A DNA stretch of 11,281 nt from Treponema sp. (GCA_031254795.1 JAIRTS010000203.1:1-11281), one strand, 5' to 3'; positions 1 through 5,674 are shown, counted from the first letter of the stretch. Numbers and translations: made by a program. The notes: generated from the sequence alone by a model not told the origin.

Positions 1-1
1 G

Positions 2-184
2 GCAGGAAAGCCGGTACCTATACGCGGACTGATGCAAGGAGTAGGAGCTGGACATACGAGCCATAGCCCCTTACATAGGGAACGCGGGATTGCACGGGCG
101 GTATGCGCCGCCTGTGCAAAGGGGCTTGCAAGATATACGCGACCTGATACAAGGAGTAGCAGTAGCTGGACATACAAGCCGTAA
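2..184 (+). other. Open frame at the window edge, possible 3' end of an upstream gene or relic
   Basis: A frame stays open from the first bases of the window to a TAA at 182-184, about 60 codons. It begins AGKPVPIRGLMQGVGAGHTS. A similar peptide, IRDLIQGVAVAGHTS, is encoded in another frame by the second copy of the repeat at 134-180. The first ~20 codons look protein-like. The rest (Cys/Ala then Arg/Ser-rich) does not and runs through repeat sequence. It could be the tail of a gene that starts before the window, or a relic. I do not recognise a family. Confidence 0.2.
19..180 (+). repeat. Diverged direct repeat, two copies (19-62 and 134-180)
   Basis: Copy 1 (19-62) and copy 2 (134-180) share the order TATACGCG, CTGAT, CAAGGAGTA, AGCTGGACATAC and AGCC, with a few substitutions. 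Copy 2 has 3 extra bases after CAAGGAGTAG. The 71 bp between them hold a CATAGCCCCT-like segment (62-79) and the GGGCGGTATGCGCCGCCTGT element (96-115), both of which recur at 593-650. The stretch is therefore a mosaic of repeated blocks rather than a plain intergenic region. Confidence 0.7.
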
Positions 185-195
185 AGGGCTATAAT
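167..195 (+). promoter_or_regulatory. Strong sigma70-type promoter inside repeat copy 2
   Basis: TGGACA (167-172, one mismatch to TTGACA) is followed by a 17-bp spacer and a perfect TATAAT (190-195). This is the best promoter match in the window. The predicted start point falls near 201-203, at the foot of a hairpin. It would transcribe the broken ORF at 268-539. Copy 1 of the repeat keeps TGGACA (49-54), but at the same spacing has only TACATA, so it is probably weaker. Confidence 0.65.
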
Positions 196-200
196 GGGAG

Positions 201-225
201 CGCAAGGAGGCGGAGCCTTCTTGCG
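201..225 (+). ncRNA. Hairpin at the predicted transcription start
   Basis: CGCAAG (201-206) pairs with CTTGCG (220-225). After a G:T pair, AGGC (208-211) pairs with GCCT (215-218) around a GGA loop. The stem has about 11 pairs including one wobble. It sits just after the predicted start site and ~30 bp before a Shine-Dalgarno sequence. It is followed by GGGGTGTTTT, so it could be a weak attenuator as well as a 5' mRNA-stabilising structure. No known riboswitch or small RNA family is recognised. Confidence 0.35.
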
Positions 226-267
226 GGGTGTTTTGACTGCGCCGCAACGCGACGAAAGGAGAATGTT

Positions 268-539
268 ATGGGATAGGATAAGAGAGAACGGACGATTTTT
301 GAAGGAGATTTAGCAGGTATTGAGCGGGGGCTATTAATCCGTTCTATGTTGGAGAAATTCCGCCTACGCTGGATCAAAACAATGTATTTCGAATCAAAGG
401 TAAAAGGTACGCTTTCCGGTACGATCACGAATATGGCAACATTGAGATTAGAGAGGACAGTGTAAAAGGTCGCCTATTGCATAAAATTAACAATAAGAAC
501 ACGATTGCGGATTTAAAAGCGATATTTCAAGCGTTATAG
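268..539 (+). pseudogene. Broken small gene with early stop and frameshift
   Basis: A good Shine-Dalgarno (AAAGGAG, 255-261) precedes ATG at 268, but the third codon is TAG (274-276). The same frame then reads DKRERTIFEGDLAGIERG up to a run of five G at 326-330. There the protein-like reading moves to another frame (GAINPFYVGEIPPTLDQNN..., then ...YDHEYGNIEIRED, ending ADLKAIFQAL with TAG at 537-539). That second frame has a TGA at 321-323 and no usable start of its own. The mixed charged/hydrophobic composition looks like genuine protein. A one-base loss in the G run would explain the break. Family unknown. It is more AT-rich than the genes to the right. Confidence 0.5.
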
Positions 540-547
540 GAGAAGCC

Positions 548-580
548 ATGAATAGTTCCAGTGTATCCGGAGCCGTTTAA
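548..580 (+). other. Ten-codon ORF with a ribosome binding site, probable gene stub
   Basis: AGGAG (538-542), overlapping the TAG of the broken gene, is followed at good spacing by ATG at 548. The reading frame MNSSSVSGAV ends at TAA 578-580. The dispersed repeat begins about 13 bp later (593). This looks like the first codons of a translationally coupled second gene whose body was replaced or lost. It could also be chance. Confidence 0.2.
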
Positions 581-592
581 ACATGGTGATAG

Positions 593-680
593 CGGGCGGT
601 ATGCGCCGCCTGTTAATCATAGCATAGCCCCTGCATACGTGGGAGCATATTTTAAGAAAGCGCAGCGGTTCTAACCACTA
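593..680 (+). repeat. Dispersed repeat, copy A
   Basis: This copy begins with a 21-bp block identical to 95-115 and continues through CATAGCCCCTGCATACGTGG and AGCATATTTTAAGAAAGCGC. It aligns along its length with 2322-2400 (copy B), with scattered substitutions and a small indel. It lies just upstream of the TPR gene. Read in one frame it gives RYAPPVNHSIAPAYVGAYFK, then KAQRF and a TAA at 671-673. Copy B gives APAYAGAYFKQTRRL at the same place. Differences between the copies fall mostly in third codon positions (see findings). Confidence 0.65.
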
Positions 681-698
681 CGTAAAGAAGAAAAGAGT

Positions 699-1364
699 AT
701 GAGCAACAAAAAAAGTACGAATGAAAGCAAAATTGAGAATAAAGAAGGTTTGCTTTGCAAGAAGTATTTGCTAGACCTTGATTGGGACAAGGCGGTTGCG
801 GTGTCTCCGGTAGACGAGAGTCAATTGACAAGTGAGGATTACACGAACTTTGCGTATGCCCGCTGTTTTCAGGAGAGCAAAGACCACAGAGACGGCAGTT
901 ACGATGACGTGATTGAAGCCGCCTCGAAAGCGCTGATAAAGGACGACCAAAACAATCGCGCTTTGTGCATCCGCGCTTACGGGTACTACTTAAATAACAA
1001 TTATGAAGCGGCCATTGCGGACTGCGAAAGCGTCATAAAATCTGGCGATATTGAGGAAAGAGAAAAAGAAAAAAGAGAGCTTTGGAAGGCAGTCTGTGAA
1101 AAAATAACGGAGGCTGTTAAAGCTGAAGCCGCTGAAGCCACTAAAGAAGCCGAAGAAGCGATAGAAAAGTATTGCAACTCACTACACGACTCCGCTTTTG
1201 CTCACGAACTGCTTGGCTTAATTTACACAAAAATAGAGTGGAATTATGATGCAAGCAAGCGTTACAAACAGGCGCTACTTTACCGCCAGGCAGCCATCGT
1301 ATCATCAAGCCCCTTGCTCATGGACGCTTACCGCGAGGCTCGACAGCGCGTAAATGGCGGCTAA
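699..1364 (+). CDS. TPR-repeat protein, first gene of a TPR-FRG pair
   Basis: The 221-residue protein has no signal peptide or membrane segment, so it should be cytosolic. Residues 86-118 (NRALCIRAYGYYLNNNYEAA..., IADCESVIK) fit a tetratricopeptide repeat. Residues 165-198 (AHELLGLIYTKIEWNYDASK, then RYKQALLY) fit a second. Residues 118-157 are a highly charged Lys/Glu/Ala stretch likely to form a long helix or coiled coil. TPRs are helical scaffolds for protein contacts, and no catalytic motif is seen. ATG 699 has only a weak purine-rich AAAAGAG upstream. Its TAA is 12 bp before the FRG gene, so the two are probably co-transcribed and the TPR protein may bind its neighbour. It is noticeably AT-richer than the pnc genes, which suggests transfer. 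TPR call fairly sure; role unknown. Confidence 0.75.
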   Translation: MSNKKSTNESKIENKEGLLCKKYLLDLDWDKAVAVSPVDESQLTSEDYTNFAYARCFQESKDHRDGSYDDVIEAASKALIKDDQNNRALCIRAYGYYLNNNYEAAIADCESVIKSGDIEEREKEKRELWKAVCEKITEAVKAEAAEATKEAEEAIEKYCNSLHDSAFAHELLGLIYTKIEWNYDASKRYKQALLYRQAAIVSSSPLLMDAYREARQRVNGG

Positions 1365-1376
1365 GGCAGGAGACGC

Positions 1377-2237
1377 ATGGAAATCAAGTCAATCAGCGAT
1401 TTTATGGCGAAATGCTTCAGCAACCCGCTCCTGAAAAGAAATGACCTTACCGTGTTCTACCGGGGAGTAAACAGGATTTTCCCTGTGGAAACGCGGCATA
1501 TTCCGAATCTCTATTATCCGCAAAACCCGTTTTACGAACACGAAGACAAGATTTTCAAAGAGGTCATTTCTCTTTTTCCCGAAGAAATGCTCGCCCAGCG
1601 GTCAACAGTGGAAAAACTGTTCCTTATGCAGCATTACAGGTTTCCCACACGGCTTTTGGACATAAGCAGAAACCCGCTGGTCGACCTTTTCTTCGCTTGC
1701 TTCGCTGACAAGGGGCAGGAAGCTTCTTTCAAAGAAGACGGTGTTGTTTATGTCTACGCTGTCCCGTCAGAAGAAATAAAATTCTCCGACAGCGACACGG
1801 TTTCCATTCTGGCTAATCTCTGCAAATGCAAAAAAACGTTTTCGGTGAAGAATTGTCTCCGTTTGGGCAGGGAAGAGTTCAACGAGAACGAAGAGGCGGC
1901 ATGGGATTTGCTCTATAACATACGGGAAGAAAAACCGCATTTTCGAGATCATATAGAACCTCAATCCATCCCCGCGGTCGTGTGCCTGCGTCCCCGCATG
2001 AACAACCCGCGCATCATCCGTCAGGACGGGCACTTTTTCCTGTTCGGCATTACCGGCGACAAAAAGGACTGCGCCAAAATGCCGCGGGAGTGGATCAAAG
2101 ACCATATTGTCATTCCGGCGCGATACAAAAAGCCAATCCTTGAAGAACTTGACACAATGGATTTCAACGAGGGCTTCTTCTACCCGGACTTTGAACATGT
2201 CAGCAGCGCCATCCGCAAGCGCTACGGCAAAAAGTGA
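1377..2237 (+). CDS. FRG-domain protein
   Basis: The 286-residue protein carries the FRG domain, named for a conserved Phe-Arg-Gly-type motif. Here VFYRGV covers residues 26-31. The second hallmark block, MQHYRFPTRLLDISRNPLVD, covers residues 84-103 and is followed by LFFACF. H86, R92 and D95 match the most conserved positions I recall. A C-terminal block around VVCLRPRMNNPRI, then HFFLFG, is also typical. Biochemical function is not established from the sequence. FRG proteins are mostly found in accessory DNA, sometimes near defence genes. ATG 1377 has a clear AGGAG (1368-1372) and begins 12 bp after the TPR gene, which indicates one operon. No signal peptide or membrane segment. Family assignment confident, role inferred only. 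Confidence 0.85.
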   Translation: MEIKSISDFMAKCFSNPLLKRNDLTVFYRGVNRIFPVETRHIPNLYYPQNPFYEHEDKIFKEVISLFPEEMLAQRSTVEKLFLMQHYRFPTRLLDISRNPLVDLFFACFADKGQEASFKEDGVVYVYAVPSEEIKFSDSDTVSILANLCKCKKTFSVKNCLRLGREEFNENEEAAWDLLYNIREEKPHFRDHIEPQSIPAVVCLRPRMNNPRIIRQDGHFFLFGITGDKKDCAKMPREWIKDHIVIPARYKKPILEELDTMDFNEGFFYPDFEHVSSAIRKRYGKK

Positions 2238-2242
2238 AAACT

Positions 2243-2266
2243 CCCCAACGGCTTTGGCGGCTGGGG
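2243..2266 (+). terminator. Weak hairpin after the FRG gene
   Basis: CCCCA (2243-2247) can pair with TGGGG (2262-2266) just after the FRG stop codon. There is no T-run, so intrinsic termination is doubtful. Confidence 0.2.
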
Positions 2267-2321
2267 TCTCGAAACGCATGAAATCGCGCGGTTATCCGCC
2301 AATTACGGGCGCCGGACACTG

Positions 2322-2400
2322 CGGTATACGCGGCCCGTCAACCATACGCCCCCGCGTATGCGGGAGCGTATTTCAAACAAACGCGGCGGCTAGCTGTTCG
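2322..2400 (+). repeat. Dispersed repeat, copy B, with a strong internal hairpin
   Basis: This segment aligns with 598-680: CGGTAT, GCC, AACCATA, CCCC, GGGAGC, TATTT and the following AA/GCG blocks are shared in order. It contains an almost perfect inverted repeat. ATACGC (2344-2349) pairs with GCGTAT (2366-2371), and inside it CCCGC (2351-2355) pairs with GCGGG (2360-2364) around a GTAT loop. There is a single mismatch (C2350/A2365). The corresponding stem in copy A is degraded. It separates the FRG gene from the 21-bp array. Confidence 0.65.
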
Positions 2401-2403
2401 CCG

Positions 2404-2611
2404 TGTGGAACGCAATCCGAACGACTCGGACTGCAATCCGACCGCCTCGGACTGCAATCCGAACAGCGCGGACTGCAATCCGACCGCCTCGGACTGCAAT
2501 CCAAGCGCCCCGGAACGCAATCCAAGCGCCTCGGACTGCAATCCGACCGCCTCGGACTGCAATCCAAGCTACCCGGAACGCAATCCAAGCGCCCCGGAAC
2601 GCGGAGCGCGC
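2404..2611 (+). repeat. Tandem array of 21-bp units (ten units, perfect register)
   Basis: The core GCAATCC recurs at 2412, 2433, 2454, 2475, 2496, 2517, 2538, 2559 and 2580, always exactly 21 bp apart. A degenerate tenth core (GCGGAGC) lies at 2601. Two alternating flavours exist: cores preceded by CGGACT and cores preceded by CGGAAC. The linker is mostly GACCGCCT or AAGCGCC. The CGGACTGCAATCCG segment is an imperfect palindrome around TGCA. There are no spacers, so it is not a CRISPR array. Because 21 is a multiple of 3, most frames stay open across it, which creates several false long ORFs on both strands. Confidence 0.9.
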
Positions 2612-2617
2612 GATTGA
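2405..2617 (+). other. Possible heptapeptide-repeat ORF or relic in the 21-bp array
   Basis: From a GTG at 2405 to TGA at 2615-2617 the array reads as ~70 residues of seven-residue repeats of the form DCNPTAS / ERNPSAP. Of the six frames, this one gives the mildest changes between units: CCG/CCA are both Pro, GAC/GAA give Asp/Glu, and ACC/AGC/AAC give Thr/Ser/Asn. No Shine-Dalgarno precedes the GTG, and no other start exists in this frame back to the TGA at 2279-2281. It may be a coding relic or chance. Confidence 0.2.
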
Positions 2618-2670
2618 AAAAAAATCGCCGTGAGCGCGAGGCGTTCGGGGCAGGTTCAAGATAATAGATT

Positions 2671-2676
2671 AGGAGG
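2671..2676 (+). promoter_or_regulatory. Strong Shine-Dalgarno for the 2682 gene
   Basis: AGGAGG lies 5 bp before ATG 2682 and fixes this start. A GATAAT at 2660-2665 could be a -10 box, but no -35 is convincing at 16-18 bp. Confidence 0.6.
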
Positions 2677-2681
2677 CTTTT

Positions 2682-3365
2682 ATGGCGCGGAATACAGAAA
2701 GCACCATCCCCCACAGGGACGCGGACTTTGACGGCTGGTTCGAGAATATCACGAACTATGTGGAAACAATGACCGGCGGGGAAACGCCGGCGTGGACGCA
2801 TATCCCGCGGGAAAAGGCGGCGGCCCTGCGGGAGCGCCGCGTCGCCTGGCGCGCGGCCTACGCCAAAACCCTGGGGCCCCACACAACAGTCGACACGAAG
2901 GCGAAAAACGACCGGCGCGGAGAGGCGGAAGCCTTTGTGAGGCCCTTTATGGCGCAATACCTCATGTTCGACCCGGTGACCGCCGAAGATCGCCGCGCCA
3001 TGCGGATGCATGAGCGGGATGTCACCCACACGCCGATCCCGGCGCCCGCCACGAGGCCTGTCATCACAGACTTGAAACCCTTGGGCGGCTTTCAGGTGGA
3101 GATCCGCTTCCATGACGAGCCTACGCCCGGAAGCCGCGCGATCCCCTACGGGGACAACGGATGCCTTTTAAGCTACGTCTGGGGCGCCGGGCGCGTCTCC
3201 GATTACGCGGCGCTCCTCCAGACCAAGCTGATGACCCGCTCCCCCTGGACCATCACCCTGCCCCCGGAGTCGCAGCAGGCGTTTCTTTCCTGCGCGGCCC
3301 GGTGGCAGAACGAAAAAGGGGAGCTTGGGCCGTGGAGCGATGTTCAGCATGTGGTGATCGCGTAG
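2682..3365 (+). CDS. Hypothetical protein with helical N-terminal and FnIII-like C-terminal part
   Basis: The 227-residue protein has no signal peptide, Cys cluster or catalytic motif that I can name. Residues ~14-110 are mostly helical (WFENITNYVETM, then REKAAALRERRVAWRAAYAK, then EAEAFVRPFMAQYLMF). Residues 117-128 form a proline-rich hinge, TPIPAPATRPVI. Residues 129-227 look beta-rich and end ARWQNEKGELGPWSDVQHVV, which resembles the last strands of a fibronectin type III-like sandwich (the GPWS...V pattern). From memory, the helical part plus this hinge belongs to a family of uncharacterised proteins repeated in gut treponemes and some Bacteroidetes. It has its own strong ribosome binding site. 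Its GC content matches the pnc genes rather than the TPR-FRG pair. Function unknown; coding status confident. Confidence 0.75.
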   Translation: MARNTESTIPHRDADFDGWFENITNYVETMTGGETPAWTHIPREKAAALRERRVAWRAAYAKTLGPHTTVDTKAKNDRRGEAEAFVRPFMAQYLMFDPVTAEDRRAMRMHERDVTHTPIPAPATRPVITDLKPLGGFQVEIRFHDEPTPGSRAIPYGDNGCLLSYVWGAGRVSDYAALLQTKLMTRSPWTITLPPESQQAFLSCAARWQNEKGELGPWSDVQHVVIA

Positions 3366-3455
3366 CGGGGCGGGAAACAAACGTTGGCGCTGTGTGTTGC
3401 GATTGAACGCCGGCGGCGCCGGTTGCGGCGCCGTTCGTGGCGCCGTTCGCGCCAC

Positions 3456-3484
3456 TGGACTTTTTGCTTCCGTATGGGTAGAAT
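3456..3484 (+). promoter_or_regulatory. Promoter of pncA, possibly giving a leaderless mRNA
   Basis: TGGACT (3456-3461), a 17-bp spacer and TAGAAT (3479-3484, one mismatch to TATAAT) form a plausible sigma70-type promoter. The pncA ATG is only 6 bases after the -10 box, and no Shine-Dalgarno is present, so transcription would start at or next to the start codon. The GC-rich stretch before it (3414-3453) holds GGCGCCGTTCG twice. Confidence 0.45.
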
Positions 3485-3490
3485 AGAGCC

Positions 3491-4174
3491 ATGTTTATAG
3501 ATTATCAAAAGGCGGCGTTGATTATTGTTGACGTGCAGAACGATTTTTGCCCCGCCTATACGTCTGGCGGGAAAAGCAATCCCGAGGGCGCGCTTGCGGT
3601 GGCGGGCGGCGGCGAGGTGTGCGCCCCTCTCAACGCGGTGGCGAAAGACTTCGCCGGGCGCAAGGGAAAAGTGATAGCGACGCAGGATTGGCATCCCTGG
3701 AAGCACGCGTCGTTCGCGTCCGCGTATCCCGATGGAAAAGTGGGGGACTTTATCGCTCTGGGCTCCGTGCAGTCCCAAATTTTGTGGATCGATCATTGCG
3801 TTCAGGGATCGCACGGGGCGCGTTTCCATGACGACCTCGATCTTGATCCCGCGGATCTTATCATCCGCAAGGGCGCGAACCCCCTTCTGGATTCGTACTC
3901 GGCTTTTTTTGAGAACGACCGGCAGACTACGACCGGTCTTGACGGCTACTTGAAGGCGTTTTCGATTTCCACGGTTTTTCTGGGCGGTCTGGCGACCGAT
4001 TACTGCGTGTTTTACTCCGCCATGGACGCGTTGCGCCTGCGGTACAAGACCTATATCTTTACGGACGCGGTGCGCGGCGTGGATTATCCCAGCGGCTCTG
4101 TTGAGCAGGCTCTCGACGCCATGGAAGTCGCGGGCGTCGGCATGATAAAAACGTCCGATATATTGCGGCGCTAG
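3491..4174 (+). CDS. pncA: Nicotinamidase (pyrazinamidase), PncA
   Basis: This cytosolic isochorismatase-fold amidase hydrolyses nicotinamide to nicotinate and ammonia in NAD salvage. The 227-residue length is near the usual 200-220. The catalytic triad is complete: Asp14 (ALIIVDVQNDF), Lys127 (IIRKGANP) and Cys172 (GLATDYCVF, the cis-peptide loop). The metal site is DWHPWKH with Asp66, His68 and His72. WIDHCVQGSHGARFH (99-113) matches the family's substrate-side block. ATG 3491 places the first beta strand exactly where the family begins. Next gene pncB begins 10 bp after its stop, so the two form an operon for consecutive steps. No ribosome binding site is seen (see promoter). Confidence 0.95.
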   Translation: MFIDYQKAALIIVDVQNDFCPAYTSGGKSNPEGALAVAGGGEVCAPLNAVAKDFAGRKGKVIATQDWHPWKHASFASAYPDGKVGDFIALGSVQSQILWIDHCVQGSHGARFHDDLDLDPADLIIRKGANPLLDSYSAFFENDRQTTTGLDGYLKAFSISTVFLGGLATDYCVFYSAMDALRLRYKTYIFTDAVRGVDYPSGSVEQALDAMEVAGVGMIKTSDILRR

Positions 4175-4184
4175 GGAAAACGGC

Positions 4185-5672
4185 ATGGAACACTCCCCAG
4201 CGTCCGCGTCCGCCTTAGCGTCCGCATCCGCGCCCGCCTCCGCGCCCGCGTCCGCGCTGTTCACGGATTTTTATTCGCTTACAATGGCGCATGGCTACTG
4301 GAAGAATCAGATGACATCCCGTTCGGTCTTTGAGATGTTTTTTCGGAAACAGCCTTTTTCAGGCGGTTTTTCCATCTTCGCGGGGCTTGAAACGCTGCTT
4401 GAGCGGCTTAAAGCGCTTGCCTTTTCCCCGGATGATATTCTCTATTTAAAGGACTTGCGCCTTTTTGACGATGGGTTCCTTGATTACCTGAAAGATTTCC
4501 GTTTCAAGGGATCGGTGTGGGCTATGGACGAAGGGACGGTTGTTTTTCCTCATGAGCCGCTTGTCAGGATCGAGGGGGATTTGATCGAGTGCCAGCTTAT
4601 CGAGGGGATGTCGCTCAATGTGATCAATTTTCAGTCCCTCGTCGCCACAAAAGCGGCGCGTGTCTGGCTCGCTTCGGGCAAGGGATCGGTCATGGAGTTC
4701 GGCCTGCGCCGCGCCCAGGGGCCGGACGGGGCCATGAGCGCTTCCCGCGCCGCGTTTATCGGCGGGGCGCGCGGCACGAGCAATACGCTGGCGGGCAAGG
4801 AGTACGCCATTCCCGTGCTGGGAACAATGGCGCACGCCTGGATCATGGCGCATGAGAGTGAGGAAGCCGCTTTCGAGGCGTACGCGGAGCTGTATCCCGA
4901 TAAGACCATTTTCCTTATCGACACGTACGACACTTTGAAAAGCGGCGCTCCCAACGCGATCAAGGTTGGCAGGAAACTCGTGGAAAAGGGCGAGAATTTC
5001 GGCGTGCGGCTCGATTCGGGCGATATTCACTACCTTTCCGTGGAAGTCCGCAAGATGCTTGACGCCGCCGGTTTGTCCGGCGCGACGATAACCGTGTCCA
5101 ACGATCTTGACGAGACCATTATTCAGGCGCTGAAAGACGCGGGCGCTCCGGTCGACACGTGGGGCGTAGGCACGCGCATGGTGACGGGCGGCGAGGAGGC
5201 GGCTTTCTCAGGCGTATACAAACTCGCCGCGCGCGACGACGGAAAGGGCGGTTTTATTCCGGTGATGAAGTTTTCGGATAATCCGGACAAAACCACCACG
5301 CCCGGCGTCAAGCAGGTGTGGCGCGTCACGGACGCGCGCGGCATGACCGTCGCGGACGCGCTTGGGCTTGACGGAGAAGATCCAATCGAAAAGGGGAAGC
5401 GTTACGCTTTGTGGCATACCGCGGCGGATTACCGGCATTTCCACCATACTGTAGACGGGGACGCGGAACCCCTTCTGAAACTCCGCCTTGACAAAGGCGT
5501 TCAAGTTGTTGAAAATCCGCGTCTTGTTGATATACGCGGCCGCGTTCAAAGCGGTCTTGACAGCTTTGACGCAAGCTACAAGCGTTTTTTAAACCCCCAT
5601 ATTTACAAGGTTTCCATTACGGAGAAGTTGCGCGATCTGAAGCTGGATCTTATCCACCGGTATTTGGGATGA
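4185..5672 (+). CDS. pncB: Nicotinate phosphoribosyltransferase, PncB
   Basis: This enzyme joins nicotinate and PRPP to give nicotinate mononucleotide, the step after PncA. The family start is clear at LFTDFYSLTMAHGYWKN (residues 25-41), followed by FEMFFRKQPFSGGFSIFAGL. GLRRAQGPDGAM (~172-183), GTMAHAWIMAHE (~213-224) and GVRLDSGD (~274-281) are the hallmark active-site blocks. Length 495 is slightly above the usual ~480. The excess is an N-terminal run of Ala/Ser/Pro (residues 5-24), encoded by hexamer-like GCGTCC/GCGCCC repeats, which other NAPRTases lack. There is no later in-frame ATG before the conserved domain, so ATG 4185 is kept. A weak AGGGA lies upstream. Co-transcribed with pncA. 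Confidence 0.95.
   Translation: MEHSPASASALASASAPASAPASALFTDFYSLTMAHGYWKNQMTSRSVFEMFFRKQPFSGGFSIFAGLETLLERLKALAFSPDDILYLKDLRLFDDGFLDYLKDFRFKGSVWAMDEGTVVFPHEPLVRIEGDLIECQLIEGMSLNVINFQSLVATKAARVWLASGKGSVMEFGLRRAQGPDGAMSASRAAFIGGARGTSNTLAGKEYAIPVLGTMAHAWIMAHESEEAAFEAYAELYPDKTIFLIDTYDTLKSGAPNAIKVGRKLVEKGENFGVRLDSGDIHYLSVEVRKMLDAAGLSGATITVSNDLDETIIQALKDAGAPVDTWGVGTRMVTGGEEAAFSGVYKLAARDDGKGGFIPVMKFSDNPDKTTTPGVKQVWRVTDARGMTVADALGLDGEDPIEKGKRYALWHTAADYRHFHHTVDGDAEPLLKLRLDKGVQVVENPRLVDIRGRVQSGLDSFDASYKRFLNPHIYKVSITEKLRDLKLDLIHRYLG
4197..4258 (+). repeat. Ala/Ser/Pro-coding simple repeat at the start of pncB
   Basis: Short GCGTCC, GCGCCC and GCCTCC hexamers follow one another and encode PASASALASASAPASAPASA. 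This is a typical slippage-prone coding repeat. Only whole-codon changes would keep pncB in frame. Confidence 0.75.
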
Positions 5673-5674
5673 TT

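Noticed and set aside
189..428. 79-residue minus-strand ORF over the broken gene
   Set aside because: It runs opposite the protein-like plus-strand relic and through the hairpin and promoter. Its Arg/Ser-rich content is typical of noise.
1..698. tRNA, rRNA or IS ends in the left intergenic region
   Set aside because: No cloverleaf, rRNA-like segment, transposase fragment or clean terminal inverted repeat with target duplication could be found by eye.
1767..2279. 170-residue minus-strand ORF opposite the FRG gene
   Set aside because: Shadow of the FRG coding sequence, with no recognisable domain or start signal.
2404..2611. 21-bp array as a CRISPR array
   Set aside because: Units abut with no unique spacers and no cas genes are present.
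2609..2628. GCGATT/AATCGC stem after the 21-bp array as a terminator
   Set aside because: The A-run is in the loop, no T-run follows, and it ends no supported gene.
2107..2664. 185-residue plus-strand ORF overlapping the FRG gene end
   Set aside because: It begins inside the FRG gene and continues into the 21-bp array in a different frame (LGLQSDR heptads). The harsher unit-to-unit changes and lack of a ribosome binding site argue against it.
2373..3113. 246-residue minus-strand ORF across the array and the 2682 gene
   Set aside because: It is open because the 21-bp units keep all frames open and because it is antisense to a well-supported gene. Its protein is Arg/Cys/Pro-rich repeat sequence with no start signal.
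3344..4264. 306-residue minus-strand ORF opposite pncA
   Set aside because: It is antisense to pncA, which has a complete set of catalytic and metal ligands. Composition is a GC-rich shadow.
4446..5030. 194-residue minus-strand ORF inside pncB
   Set aside because: Antisense shadow of conserved NAPRTase motifs.
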